DNA of 64,000 nucleotides from an uncultured Eubacteriaceae bacterium (GCA_947167715.1 CAMVJD010000009.1:1-64000), one strand, 5' to 3'; positions 29,406-39,969 are shown, counted from the first letter of the stretch. Notes: generated from the letters alone by a model not told the origin. Translations and numbers: made by a program.

Positions 29406-29472
29406 AACAACGGCGTTTGGAAAGGTTTGAGAAAATGATAAAAATAATGTTCGTCTGCCACGGCAATATTTG
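29406..29472 (+). repeat. Direct repeat spanning the start of the intact LMW phosphatase gene (candidate attR)
   Basis: 63/67 match by eye to 10164-10230. Confidence 0.85.
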
Positions 29473-29893
29473 CCGTTCGACAATGGCGGAATTTGTTATG
29501 GCGGACATGGCAAAAAAGGCGGGGCTTAAAATTGCGGTGGACTCGGCCGCGACAAGCCGCGAGGAGATAGGAAACGGAGTGCATCACGGCACCTTGCGCA
29601 AGTTAAGGGAAGTCGGCGTTCCTGTTTATCCGCACTATGCAAAGCAGCTGACCAAGGCCGATTACAAAAATTTTGATTATATAATCGGCATGGACGATTG
29701 GAATATGAAGAACATAAGGCGAATAGTGGGAGAGGACAGGGACAAAAAAGTCTTTATGCTTTTGGATTTTACCGCAAGAAAGGGGCAGAGCATTGCCGAC
29801 CCGTGGTATACGGGCAATTTTGATGTCACATACGATGACATAAAAGAGGGCTGCGAGGGGCTTTTACACTTTTTGAAAGAGCGTGATCGATAA
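29435..29893 (+). CDS. Low-molecular-weight protein-tyrosine phosphatase
   Basis: MFVCHGNICRSTMAE P-loop (CxxxxxR) and DPWYTGNFDVTYDDI. Confidence 0.93.
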   Translation: MIKIMFVCHGNICRSTMAEFVMADMAKKAGLKIAVDSAATSREEIGNGVHHGTLRKLREVGVPVYPHYAKQLTKADYKNFDYIIGMDDWNMKNIRRIVGEDRDKKVFMLLDFTARKGQSIADPWYTGNFDVTYDDIKEGCEGLLHFLKERDR

Positions 29894-30888
29894 TGGAAGA
29901 AAAATACATAGACCTGCATTTACACCTTGACGGGGCGATAACCGTTGATATAGCAAAAAAGCTTGCCGCAATGCAAAACATCGCTTTGCCGTCGGAAGAC
30001 GAAAAAGAGCTTGAAAAATTGCTTTCGGTACCCGATGACTGCGCAAGCCTGAACGATTTTTTAAAATGCTTTGCCCTGCCGGGGGCGCTGATGCAGACAA
30101 AAGACGGACTTTCGGCGGCGGTGGAGATGGTGCTTGACGATGCCGGGAAAAACGGTGTTATTTATGCGGAGATACGCTTTGCGCCGCAGCTGCATACACA
30201 AGGCGGTATGTCGCAGAAGGATGCCGTGCTTGCCGCTCTTGACGGATTGAAGAAAGCAAAAATAAAGGGAAATCTTATTTTATGCTGTATGCGCGGCGAG
30301 GATAATGATGCTAAAAACGAGGAAACTGTAGAGCTTGCAAAAAAATATCTGGTCGAGGACGGCGGTGTGGTCGCAATCGATCTTGCGGGTGCGGAGGCGC
30401 TTTTCCCGACAAGCAAATACAGGCAGCTTTTTGCAAAAGCCAAGGAATACGGCATACCGTTTACCATACACGCGGGTGAGGCCGACGGGGCGGAAAGTGT
30501 GCGCCTTGCGATAGAATACGGTGCTGTAAGGATAGGCCACGGTGTACGCGCCTGCGAGGATGCGGCTGTGCTTGAACTTATCAGGCAAAGGGGCGTTACG
30601 CTTGAAATGTGTCCCACAAGCAACCGTCAGACCCATGCGGTAGAGGATATGTCCGATTATCCGTTTATTGATTATCTGCAAAGCGGTATAAAGGTCACTG
30701 TAAATACGGATGACCCTGCAATAGAGCGCACCAATATTGCAAAGGAATACGAATATATGGAAAAGAACTTTGCATTGACAGCGCAGCAGGAAAATATTTT
30801 GCTTGAAAATGCCGTAAATGCCGCTTTTACAAGCAATGCCGTCAAAGCAAAGCTGAAAAAAACAATATTTGTTGATTTCGGTAAATAA
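29893..30888 (+). CDS. add: Adenosine deaminase
   Basis: YIDLHLHLDGAI, FTIHAGEADGAESVRLAI, RIGHGVRA, EMCPTSNRQT, VTVNTDDPAI. Confidence 0.92.
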   Translation: MEEKYIDLHLHLDGAITVDIAKKLAAMQNIALPSEDEKELEKLLSVPDDCASLNDFLKCFALPGALMQTKDGLSAAVEMVLDDAGKNGVIYAEIRFAPQLHTQGGMSQKDAVLAALDGLKKAKIKGNLILCCMRGEDNDAKNEETVELAKKYLVEDGGVVAIDLAGAEALFPTSKYRQLFAKAKEYGIPFTIHAGEADGAESVRLAIEYGAVRIGHGVRACEDAAVLELIRQRGVTLEMCPTSNRQTHAVEDMSDYPFIDYLQSGIKVTVNTDDPAIERTNIAKEYEYMEKNFALTAQQENILLENAVNAAFTSNAVKAKLKKTIFVDFGK

Positions 30889-31110
30889 AAATTTGAAAAC
30901 CTCACATTACAAAAGTATTATTCCCCGTTACGCTGTTATTTACCGCATTTTAAGCAAAAATCATACAAAAAAACGGGGGAACTAAAAGGATTTTTATTGT
31001 ATCTTTGGCGAAAATATGATATACTTAAGTGTAACTTAAAAAATCGGGATCATGTCATTTTTTACTGATCCCCGAAACAAATATACAATACAAAACAGGA
31101 GGGCGGGAAA

Positions 31111-31908
31111 ATGTATTTAGTTGATTATCATTTGCACACAAGCTTTTCGTCGGACAGCGAGGCACCTATGGAGGATATGATACTGTCCGCTATAGATAAG
31201 GGTCTTGATGAGATCGCGTTTACGGATCATGTTGATTTTGACGATAGATATACTTTGCCGGATTATAATCTTTATATACCGTATCTGGAGGACCTTAAAC
31301 ATAAATATAAAAATGATATCACGATCAAGCTTGGTATTGAGATTGGACTGGAAAGCACAAAGGCAGATCTGGTAAACACTATGACCGCTGCTTTTCCCTT
31401 TGATTTTATTATAGGCTCGTCTCACAGCGTAAGATGCTATGACCTTTATTTTGACCAAAACGAGTATTTTTCAACGCGGACAAAGCAGGAGGCTTACAGC
31501 ACCTATTTTGAGGAAATGCTGCTTAATATAAAAAGCTGCAATGATTTTTGCGTTTACGGACATATGGATTTTATTTCGCGTTATGGGCTTTACGAGGATA
31601 ATACACTTAATTATATGGAGTATGCACCGTTTATTGATGCGGTCTTAAAGGAGCTTATCGCACGCGGCAAGGGTATTGAGATAAATACCTCGGGTTATCG
31701 CTACGGCATAAACAACTGCTATCCGGATATTGAGATATTAAAACGCTATAAGGCGCTTGGCGGTGAAATAATAACAATAGGCTCCGATGCGCACTATACA
31801 AAAGATGTGGGCGACCATATAGGCGTGGCTTATGATATGCTGCATACGGCAGGCTTTAAGGATATTACTGTTTTTAAGGGAAGAAGACCCGAATTTATCA
31901 GGCTTTGA
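31111..31908 (+). CDS. PHP-domain histidinol-phosphatase family protein
   Basis: VDYHLHTSFSSDSEAPMEDMI, AFTDHVDFDD, YGHMDFISRYG, TIGSDAHYTKDVG. Confidence 0.9.
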   Translation: MYLVDYHLHTSFSSDSEAPMEDMILSAIDKGLDEIAFTDHVDFDDRYTLPDYNLYIPYLEDLKHKYKNDITIKLGIEIGLESTKADLVNTMTAAFPFDFIIGSSHSVRCYDLYFDQNEYFSTRTKQEAYSTYFEEMLLNIKSCNDFCVYGHMDFISRYGLYEDNTLNYMEYAPFIDAVLKELIARGKGIEINTSGYRYGINNCYPDIEILKRYKALGGEIITIGSDAHYTKDVGDHIGVAYDMLHTAGFKDITVFKGRRPEFIRL

Positions 31909-31923
31909 TTTTTGGAGAGAAAA

Positions 31924-32907
31924 ATGAGCGTAAATCATACAAGCACGGCAAAGCTTAAACTGCTTTACCTTATGAAATACTTTATTGAAAATACGGACGA
32001 AAATCATACGACCAATTCAAAAGAATTGATAGCATATCTTAATTCGCTTGGGATAGAGGCCGAAAGAAAGGCTATATATAATGATATTGAAGCCCTTAAA
32101 ACCGTAGGCATGGATATAATTAATAAGGGTAAACGCGGAGGCTGCTATCTTGCCTGCGGCGAATTTCAGCTGGCGGAACTTAAGCTGTTGGTGGATGCGG
32201 TACAGGTAGCCAAGGTAATTACACCTAAAAAAACGCAGGAGCTTATTAAAAAGCTGTCTGCACAGACAAGCAAATATCACGCAAACGAATTTCAGCGGGA
32301 TGTTGTTATAATGGACCGTGCCAAAACCGCAAACGAGACCATATACTACAATATTGATACCATACATAAGGCAATTGCCGAAAGAAAGGCCATAACCTTT
32401 AAATATATGGAATGGACAATGGCCAAAAAGCTTGTGGAAAAGCCAAAGCAATATCATGTTTCGCCCTGGCTTTTGGTTTGGGACAACGAAAATTATTATC
32501 TTGTAGGTTATGATGACCTGCTTAAGGAAAAACGTCACTACAGGGTAGACAAAATGAAAAAAGTCAGCATAACAAAGGATGACTGCGAAAACGAGGAGGG
32601 TTATCTGGCACTTGACAAATCAGCCTACGGCAAGGCCACCTTTGGTATGTATGACGGCAGCAGAACACAGGTGAAGCTGCGGTTTGATAACGAGCTTATA
32701 GGCGTTATAATCGACCGCTTCGGTACCGATATCATAACGGCGCCTTACGATGAACACAGCTTTTGCGTTCAGCTTAATATTGATGTAAGCAGTAATTTTT
32801 TTGGCTGGCTGGCAGGTCTGGGCACGGGCGCAAAAATTCTGGAACCGTATATGGCGGCGGAGGAATTCAGAAGATATATGCAAAATATTGCGGATATTTA
32901 CAGATGA
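31924..32907 (+). CDS. WYL-domain helix-turn-helix transcriptional regulator
   Basis: N-terminal HTH; YHVSPWLLVWDNENYYLVGYDD WYL-type region. Confidence 0.9.
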   Translation: MSVNHTSTAKLKLLYLMKYFIENTDENHTTNSKELIAYLNSLGIEAERKAIYNDIEALKTVGMDIINKGKRGGCYLACGEFQLAELKLLVDAVQVAKVITPKKTQELIKKLSAQTSKYHANEFQRDVVIMDRAKTANETIYYNIDTIHKAIAERKAITFKYMEWTMAKKLVEKPKQYHVSPWLLVWDNENYYLVGYDDLLKEKRHYRVDKMKKVSITKDDCENEEGYLALDKSAYGKATFGMYDGSRTQVKLRFDNELIGVIIDRFGTDIITAPYDEHSFCVQLNIDVSSNFFGWLAGLGTGAKILEPYMAAEEFRRYMQNIADIYR

Positions 32908-32932
32908 TGGGATGCAAAATTGCATCCCTGTT

Positions 32933-33472
32933 TTATTGTGCCGATAAATAATTATCTATTCCGTTGGCAATACCGATAGCGCAGTTTTCGCGAAAAACAG
33001 GCTCGGCAAGCAGGGCGGCCTCTTCGGGGTTGCTTAAAAATGCGGTCTCTACAAGTATGGCAGGCATTTGGGTGCGGCGCAAAACGGCAAAGTTTGCTGT
33101 CATAACGCCAAGATCCGGGGTGCCGATAGCTTCGATAAGTGCTGTATTCACATACTCGGCAAGCACGGCCGCGGGGATCCCAAGCCTGAAGCAATAGGTC
33201 GAGGTACCCTTGTATATGGGGTCGGGGTTTGAATTGCAATGTATACTTATAAAATAATCGGCGCCCCAGCTGTTTGCAGCCTGCGCACGCTGTGCAAGGC
33301 TTACCGTGGTATTTTCCGTGCGGGAGTAATCCACCTCGTAACCTCTGTTTTTTAATATACGCCCAAGCCGCAAACCAATGTCAAGCGTTACATCCGCCTC
33401 TTGTAAGCCGCTTGCCGCAATTGCTCCGGGATTAGCACCACCGTGTCCGGGATCGATAAATATTTTAGTCAT
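32933..33472 (-). CDS. N-acetylmuramoyl-L-alanine amidase (Amidase_3)
   Basis: IFIDPGHGGANPGAIA, FISIHCNSNPDP, ILVETAFLSNPEEA. Confidence 0.93.
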   Translation of the reverse strand: MTKIFIDPGHGGANPGAIAASGLQEADVTLDIGLRLGRILKNRGYEVDYSRTENTTVSLAQRAQAANSWGADYFISIHCNSNPDPIYKGTSTYCFRLGIPAAVLAEYVNTALIEAIGTPDLGVMTANFAVLRRTQMPAILVETAFLSNPEEAALLAEPVFRENCAIGIANGIDNYLSAQ

Positions 33473-33667
33473 ATTAACTCCTTAATACTGTTTTATTTAT
33501 ATAGTATTGCATTTTATGGAAATTGTGACGCATAGTTTTTCGGTAGCTTTTGCGTTTTTCGACAAATTCCGATTTTTTATAATTTACTATTGATTTTATA
33601 AGGTATTTGTGTTACTATTTGTTAAAGAACTGTGCAAATAAAGCGGATACTTGATGGAGGATAGGCT

Positions 33668-34354
33668 ATGATATGCTTGTTTTATGATAATGATATTGAA
33701 AGAATGAACAGAAATTTTGAATATTTTGTGAAAAAAAGTAATATTACTTTTGTCCGTATCAGCTCGCTGAATAAGATCAAGGATTTTTCAATGACTGCAA
33801 ATGCAGTATTTATCTATTATCAGGAAGAAATGTGGCTGGAAAGCCTATACTTGCAAAATCCCGGCCGCGCCAGAATATTTATTTTGGGCATGGAAAGCAA
33901 AGCGGAAAATACTATGACGGGATATATGTTAAATGCTGCTTTTGTAAAAGAAATGTATGAAGCGGAGATGCTTTACCATCTTATAGATAGCGAGAAAAAG
34001 AATATCACCTCCATAGCCGACAATGTCAAGGCACGCAGCGTAGACGAGCTTTTTAAAAAATGTAAGATATCTATTCATTTACAGGGGATAGCATACTTAA
34101 AACAGGCCGTAATGCTGTGCTGCACTAATAATGAAATGCTTTGCGGCATAACAAAAATGCTTTATCCGCAGATAGCTGCAAACTTTGACTCCAATGCGGC
34201 ATCCGTTGAAAGGGCGATGAGAACGGCTATAGAGCATATTTGGGTTGAAAACAGGGAGGAATTGAGCCGCCTGCTGTTTTTAAAATGCGACGCAAGGCCT
34301 ACAAACAAAACATTTATTTATGCCTGTGTAAGATATATTAAGGACACTTACTGA
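33668..34354 (+). CDS. Spo0A C-terminal-domain-like protein with degenerate N-terminal domain
   Basis: ISIHLQGIAYLKQAVMLCC...ITKMLYPQIAANFDSNAASVERAMRTAIEHIW parallels Spo0A; no receiver Asp motif recognisable. Confidence 0.8.
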   Translation: MICLFYDNDIERMNRNFEYFVKKSNITFVRISSLNKIKDFSMTANAVFIYYQEEMWLESLYLQNPGRARIFILGMESKAENTMTGYMLNAAFVKEMYEAEMLYHLIDSEKKNITSIADNVKARSVDELFKKCKISIHLQGIAYLKQAVMLCCTNNEMLCGITKMLYPQIAANFDSNAASVERAMRTAIEHIWVENREELSRLLFLKCDARPTNKTFIYACVRYIKDTY

Positions 34355-34431
34355 TTTTTTTTAAAATAGTACTGGAATTTACCGCGGTTTTGTTTTATAA
34401 TATATTAAGTAAAACTTTTTTTGGAGGTATT

Positions 34432-35373
34432 ATGAGATATTTAAACGAACTTAGAGAAGGCGAAAATGTTATAGAGTTTTATTTTTGCAAGCTTAAGCAA
34501 AGCATGAAGTCAAAGGCGGGCAAAAATTATCTTTCGGTCGTGCTTCAGGATAAGACGGGTACGGTAAATGCAAAGGTTTGGGATGTTTCAAGTAAAACGC
34601 AAAATTTTGAAACAGGCGATTTTATTAAAATTGACGGACTTGTACAGCTTTACAACGGTGAAACACAGGTGATACTGCATCGTGTAAGACGTGCATTGGA
34701 AGGCGAATATGACGAGTCGGACTATATTCCCTCCACAAAGAAAGATATTGAAGAAATGTGGAAGGAATTTATTGCTTACATAGACACATTTGAAAATACA
34801 TATATAAAAAAATTGACCTCGGCTGTGTTTATAGACAACGAGGAGGTCAATAAAAAGTTTAAAAAACATACTGCCGCTAAAAGCATGCACCATAATTATC
34901 TTGGCGGTCTGCTTGAACATTCATTGTCTGTAACACAGATGTGTGATATGATGGCAAAGCACTATACAAAGGCAAACAGGGATATTCTTGTTTCCTGTGC
35001 AATGCTGCATGATGTAGCCAAAATAAAGGAATTATCCGATTTTCCCAATATTGACTATACGGACAGCGGCGAGCTTTTGGGACATCTTGTGATGGGTTGC
35101 GAAATGGTGGGAAGAGAGGCCGATAAAATAGAGGGCTTTCCGCCGGAGCTTAAAAATATGATGCAGCATTGTATTTTGTCGCATCATGGCCAGCTGGAAT
35201 ACGGCTCGGCAAAGACACCGCGTACCCTGGAGGCTATGCTTTTGCACTATGCCGATGATATGGATGCGTATGTTAAAATGTTTGAGGATGCTGTGGAGGC
35301 CGATAATACGCAGGGCGCATGGGTAGGCTATCATCGCGTTATGGAGCGTAATTTGCGCAAGACACAGTTTTAA
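34432..35373 (+). CDS. YhaM-type 3'-5' exoribonuclease (OB fold + HD domain)
   Basis: OB-like N-terminus VVLQDKTGTVNAKVWD; MHHNYLGGLLEHSLSVTQMC, CAMLHDVAKI, HCILSHHGQLEYGS. Confidence 0.9.
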   Translation: MRYLNELREGENVIEFYFCKLKQSMKSKAGKNYLSVVLQDKTGTVNAKVWDVSSKTQNFETGDFIKIDGLVQLYNGETQVILHRVRRALEGEYDESDYIPSTKKDIEEMWKEFIAYIDTFENTYIKKLTSAVFIDNEEVNKKFKKHTAAKSMHHNYLGGLLEHSLSVTQMCDMMAKHYTKANRDILVSCAMLHDVAKIKELSDFPNIDYTDSGELLGHLVMGCEMVGREADKIEGFPPELKNMMQHCILSHHGQLEYGSAKTPRTLEAMLLHYADDMDAYVKMFEDAVEADNTQGAWVGYHRVMERNLRKTQF

Positions 35374-35385
35374 GCAGGTGTTTAT

Positions 35386-36774
35386 ATGAATTTTAAGAAA
35401 AACGACAAATGTATCGTGGATATTGCCGATCTTGGCACAAACGGCGAGGGTATTGGCAAGGCAGACGGCTTTACCGTATTTGTAAACGGCGCGCTTCCCG
35501 GCGAAAGGGCAGAGGTGCTGCTTATGAAAGTCAAGAAAAATTATGCCTATGGCAAGCTTTTAAACCTTATCAAGCCGTCAAAAAACAGGGTAAGACCTGT
35601 TTGCTCCGTTTCGGGCAAATGCGGCGGATGCAGTATCCAGCACCTTGACTATGCCGCCCAGCTTGAATACAAAAAAAATAAGGTGATTGAAAATTTAAGG
35701 CGTATAGGCGGTTTTGAGGGCATAGATGTCTGTGATGTTATAGGTATGAAATATCCTTATTTTTACCGTAATAAAGAGCAGTACCCCGTAAGAACGGACA
35801 GCCGGGGCAAAATTGCCGTGGGCTTTTATGCAATGAACAGCCATAGGGTAGTGGAGTGCGCAAAATGCCATATATCAAATGAGGGCAATGAAAAAATAAT
35901 CAACTGTGTTAAAAAGTTTATGCTTGACAATAATATCAGACCCTATGACGAGGAAAGCAACAGGGGCAGCATAAGGCATATACTTATAAGAAACGGTGTT
36001 AAGACAAATCAGCTTATGGTGTGCCTTGTTGTAAACGGTACGGAATTTAAGCACAAGCAGCAGCTGATAAAGGCATTTGAGGGCTTTGAAAATTTGAGAA
36101 GTCTTGTAATAAATTACAATAGTGCCAAAACAAATGTTATTCTTGGCGATAAATGTGAAATTGTGTATGGTGACGACCATATATCAGATTATATAGGAAG
36201 CTTAAGGTTTAATATTTCGCCGCTTTCGTTTTTTCAGGTAAATCCCGTGCAGACCGAGCAGCTTTACGGCAAGGCGCTTGAATTTGCCGCTCTTACGGGT
36301 GAGGAAACCGTAATTGACGCATACTGCGGTATAGGAACTATAACGCTGTTTTTGGCGCAGAATGCAAAAAAGGTATATGGTATTGAAATAGTACCGCAGG
36401 CCATTGAAAATGCCCGTAAAAATGCCGAGATAAACCATATTAAAAACGTGGAGTTTTTTTGCGGCAGATCGGAGGAAGTAGTCCCCGAATTATACGAACA
36501 GCAAGGCATCAAACCCGATGTTATGGTGGTGGATCCCCCAAGAAAGGGCTGTGATGCGGCGCTTTTGGATATGCTTTTAAAAATGTCGCCAAAGAGGATA
36601 GTTTATGTTTCCTGCGACAGCGCGACCCTTGCAAGGGATCTTAAAGTGCTTTGTGAAAGCGGAGAGTATAAGGTCAATAAAGTACAGCCTGTGGATATGT
36701 TTCCGCATAGCGTGCATATAGAGACGGTTTGCTTACTTTCCAAGGAAGATATCAAGAGCAAAAGTGATAAATAA
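35386..36774 (+). CDS. 23S rRNA (uracil-5-)-methyltransferase, RumA/RlmD family
   Basis: CSVSGKCGGCSIQHLDYAAQLEYK Fe-S region; DAYCGIGTITLFLA; VDPPRKGCD; VYVSCDSATLARDL. Confidence 0.93.
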   Translation: MNFKKNDKCIVDIADLGTNGEGIGKADGFTVFVNGALPGERAEVLLMKVKKNYAYGKLLNLIKPSKNRVRPVCSVSGKCGGCSIQHLDYAAQLEYKKNKVIENLRRIGGFEGIDVCDVIGMKYPYFYRNKEQYPVRTDSRGKIAVGFYAMNSHRVVECAKCHISNEGNEKIINCVKKFMLDNNIRPYDEESNRGSIRHILIRNGVKTNQLMVCLVVNGTEFKHKQQLIKAFEGFENLRSLVINYNSAKTNVILGDKCEIVYGDDHISDYIGSLRFNISPLSFFQVNPVQTEQLYGKALEFAALTGEETVIDAYCGIGTITLFLAQNAKKVYGIEIVPQAIENARKNAEINHIKNVEFFCGRSEEVVPELYEQQGIKPDVMVVDPPRKGCDAALLDMLLKMSPKRIVYVSCDSATLARDLKVLCESGEYKVNKVQPVDMFPHSVHIETVCLLSKEDIKSKSDK

Positions 36775-36852
36775 CAAAATAGTTTAAGAGATTTTTATTT
36801 TCTTTGAACATTTGCGGCGGCATTTGGCACACTTGCATTGTTTATTAAAAAA

Positions 36853-36873
36853 CCCCCGGTTTAAAACCGGGGG
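36853..36873. terminator. Bidirectional intrinsic terminator
   Basis: CCCCCGGTT-TAA-AACCGGGGG with T-runs on both strands between convergent genes. Confidence 0.9.
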
Positions 36874-36886
36874 TCGTTTTGTTTAA

Positions 36887-39310
36887 TTAACCTAAACTTC
36901 TGATAGCGTTATCAAAGTTAACGTTGTCAGGGAACTTGTTGGAAGCAACAGTATTTTCAATGTTGTTTCTTACAGAGTAGAAGCTGTTTGTTGCCGAAGA
37001 AGTGTTACCGGGCTTCTTAAGGCTCTGGCTCTGCTTGGACTGATCGCTCTTCTTTGCGCCCCAGCTCCAGTTATTTGACCATGTTGCAAATACATAAGGA
37101 AGCTGATAGTTAATATTGTTGTTGAACGATGCACAGTTTGAAATGTAGCCTGTGCAGCCCTCGCTGTTATTGTTGTCAAAGCCCTTTGACTTGTGGTCAA
37201 ATGCTGCGCAGTAATCTGCTGTTCTCTTAACGGATGTGCTCTTTTCTGTGGTCTTTGAACCAAACTTGAAGCCGTTGCCGTTCATCTCGCCCTGTGCTGT
37301 TGAGTACCAGCTTGAAGCGCTCTTGCCGTTGATCTTACCCTTGGAGATATCGATCTTGCCGCTTCTGTAGTTGTTTTCAAAGCTGCCGTCCGAAGAGCAA
37401 AGCTGCTGGATGGTCCACATATTCTTATCGAGTGATTTTCCTCTTGATAAGTCGTACTTACCTGTGAATACATCGGGGTTACCGTTGTTCCAGCAAGCGG
37501 AGTGCTTATAGGTAACGGTTGCTGACTTGTCGCCCGACTTGTCGTAGCTGTCCCAACCGTCATCACTATTGTCCCAAGCGAAGCAGTACTCAAATACTGT
37601 GTTGGATGCGCCTAACTTAGGTGCGAAACCGTCAGCGTTTGCGCCGTATGTGGGAACGTCACAGTTTCTGTAGGAATAGCAGTATTTTAATGTATTTCCG
37701 TTAGCATTATCGGAAAGCTGAATACCCGAGTCATTGTTGTAACGTGCGATAACGTGGTCAAGAGTATTCTTTGCACCGGATACCCAGATACCGTTGTCAC
37801 CTGCGTTTTCAACTATAACATTCTTTATATACTGGTTCTGGCCGCTGATCGTGAAACCTCTTGATGTAGAACCTTTGCTTCTTGCGTTCTTGAAGTCAAG
37901 GCGGGGATATGTGCCGTCCGACTGCTTAACACCAACGATACCGCCCGATTTTGTACCGGAAAGCTTGATAGTTGATGTTGTGCTGATGCTTACAACGGGA
38001 GTATTGATATAAACAGTACCGCCGCTGCTGTTAACTTTCTTGATAGCATCAAGTAAAGCCGATTCATTGTTGCTTGTAATGGTAGCTACACCGCCTGCAA
38101 CCGTTGTTCCGCTGCTTGAGCTGCTTGACGATGAAGAGCTTGAGCTTGAAGAACTTGAGCTGCTGCTTGATGATGAGCTTGAACTTGAAGAACTTGAACT
38201 GCTGCTTGAGCTGCTTGATGATGAGCTTGAACCGCCGTTTGAAGTAGCTTCAAATCTGAACTGCTGGCAAGCACCGCCGTTGTATGTCCAAAGGTTGATG
38301 TTGCCTCCGTTAGCTGTTGACCAGCCGTATACGTCAAGGGCCTTTGTGTCGCCGCTTGATTTTGAAAGAAGTGCGTAAACGCCGTCGGAGATCTTCTTTA
38401 CTTTAAATACCTGTGCATCTGCATTGTTTGCGGAGTAAAGCTGAACATTAGCACCGTCTTTGTTTTCGCCGTTTGCAACATCCATCATCTTGCCGTTTGA
38501 CATACCGTTTTTAAGTGTGATGTAATTGTTGCCCTTGTTTGTTACATACCATTTCTGGCAAGCATTGCCGTTGCCTGCGTACTGCTGTACGTTAGCACCG
38601 TTGCTGTCCTTTGCGTTTGCTACTTCAACATACTTCTGGCTGTTTATATTTTTGATGTAGTACCAGCCGTCTTTAATGTATGCAGACTCATTTTGAGTCG
38701 AAGAAGACGACGATGAAGATGAAGAAGATGAGGATGATGACGAAGACGAGGACGATGACGAACCGTCTTTGCTGTCAACCTGGATCTTATAAATATTTAT
38801 ACCGCTGTTAGCAGAATAAATATAAACCGTACCTGTATAGTTGATGGTAGCAGTACCGAGAGCAGCCGATGAGCCTGCTGTTATTTTGCCAAGCTGATTG
38901 CCCTTGCCGTCTGCAATAACAAGATCTCTTGAAGAAGAGCCCGAAGATCTTGCAGTTACTTTAATAGTAGAAGTACCGCTTGCATCAAATGATACGGACC
39001 TGTAGGAAGTGCCGCCCGAACCGCCGAGAGCAAGTGTATATTTGTAAGTATTGCCGTCAACAGTAACTGTTTCTGACTTTATCTGCATTGACTTGCTGTC
39101 TGTTGCGTGGAATCTGAGTCCGTCAACAGTAAATGCTTTTGTAATGTTGCCAAGACTTTTGAAGTTTGAGTTGCCGAAGTTCCAACTGGTGGATGCAGCC
39201 TCAACTACATAAGCCGTAGGTAAAAATGACTTATCGGCTGTAACGAAACCGCTTGTTGCGATCAACATTACGCTGAGTGCCAGTGAAAGGGGTTTTTTGA
39301 ATTTTTTCAT
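36887..39310 (-). CDS. Secreted right-handed beta-helix pectate lyase (PL9-like) with N-terminal WNFGNS module, RICIN/CBM13-like domain and two poly-Ser linkers
   Basis: WNFGNSNFKSLGNITKAFTVDGLRF module; QKWYVTNKGNNYITLKNGMSNGKMMDV RICIN repeats; ENAGDNGIWVSGAKNTLDHVIARYNNDSGIQLSDNANGNTLKYCYSYRN..DADGFAPKLG beta-helix lyase. Confidence 0.88.
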   Translation of the reverse strand: MKKFKKPLSLALSVMLIATSGFVTADKSFLPTAYVVEAASTSWNFGNSNFKSLGNITKAFTVDGLRFHATDSKSMQIKSETVTVDGNTYKYTLALGGSGGTSYRSVSFDASGTSTIKVTARSSGSSSRDLVIADGKGNQLGKITAGSSAALGTATINYTGTVYIYSANSGINIYKIQVDSKDGSSSSSSSSSSSSSSSSSSSSSTQNESAYIKDGWYYIKNINSQKYVEVANAKDSNGANVQQYAGNGNACQKWYVTNKGNNYITLKNGMSNGKMMDVANGENKDGANVQLYSANNADAQVFKVKKISDGVYALLSKSSGDTKALDVYGWSTANGGNINLWTYNGGACQQFRFEATSNGGSSSSSSSSSSSSSSSSSSSSSSSSSSSSSSSSSSSSSSSSGTTVAGGVATITSNNESALLDAIKKVNSSGGTVYINTPVVSISTTSTIKLSGTKSGGIVGVKQSDGTYPRLDFKNARSKGSTSRGFTISGQNQYIKNVIVENAGDNGIWVSGAKNTLDHVIARYNNDSGIQLSDNANGNTLKYCYSYRNCDVPTYGANADGFAPKLGASNTVFEYCFAWDNSDDGWDSYDKSGDKSATVTYKHSACWNNGNPDVFTGKYDLSRGKSLDKNMWTIQQLCSSDGSFENNYRSGKIDISKGKINGKSASSWYSTAQGEMNGNGFKFGSKTTEKSTSVKRTADYCAAFDHKSKGFDNNNSEGCTGYISNCASFNNNINYQLPYVFATWSNNWSWGAKKSDQSKQSQSLKKPGNTSSATNSFYSVRNNIENTVASNKFPDNVNFDNAIRSLG

Positions 39311-39969
39311 TTAAATTTCCTCCTCTTTTTTTAATGAAAATGATCCCTTTTTGTATTTTGTTCATCCGGATATAGTTTAATGTAGATTACATCAAGCTAT
39401 ATCTTGTAATAATAAGATATCATATAATATTTTGTTTGTAAATACTATTTACTGCCAAAATAAAAACGATGTTTTTGTGCATAATTAATAATATAAAAAT
39501 TAAAAGTCTTTGAAAAGCCCTAAAAAAGGCACTTTCTATTTTGGGATAAAGTTTCTTCTTATAAAAAGTTTACAAAATTTAAACTATTGTTCACAATTTG
39601 TTCTTATTTTGCGATTTTTGTTTGTTCGATACAAATGTCACAAAATTACCAAACCGCTGATAGAGCGGGTTTGAGGTCGATATTATGTTCGTTTATAATT
39701 TGTTTACAATTAATTCACACAATTTTCGGTTATTTTTTTATCAAATTTTTATACAAAATATATAAATACTCTTTTTACATACCCAATTTATTTAATGCAG
39801 TTTAAACTAAAGCTTTGACACATTCTTAACAATTAGCAAAACAGCACTAAAATATATTACAATAATTGGTAAAAAAACATATTTAAAAATATATCTTCTT
39901 AATTATATAATGACAGCGTAAAGAAATTGTGCTTTAAAGGTATATAAGACAAGAGAAGGAGGATCTAAA

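Noticed and set aside
38040-38378. Leu/Glu-rich ORF MIASSKADSLLLVMVATPPATVVPLLELLDDEELELEELELLL
   Set aside because: Antisense of a poly-Ser linker in the PL9-like gene; not a real protein.
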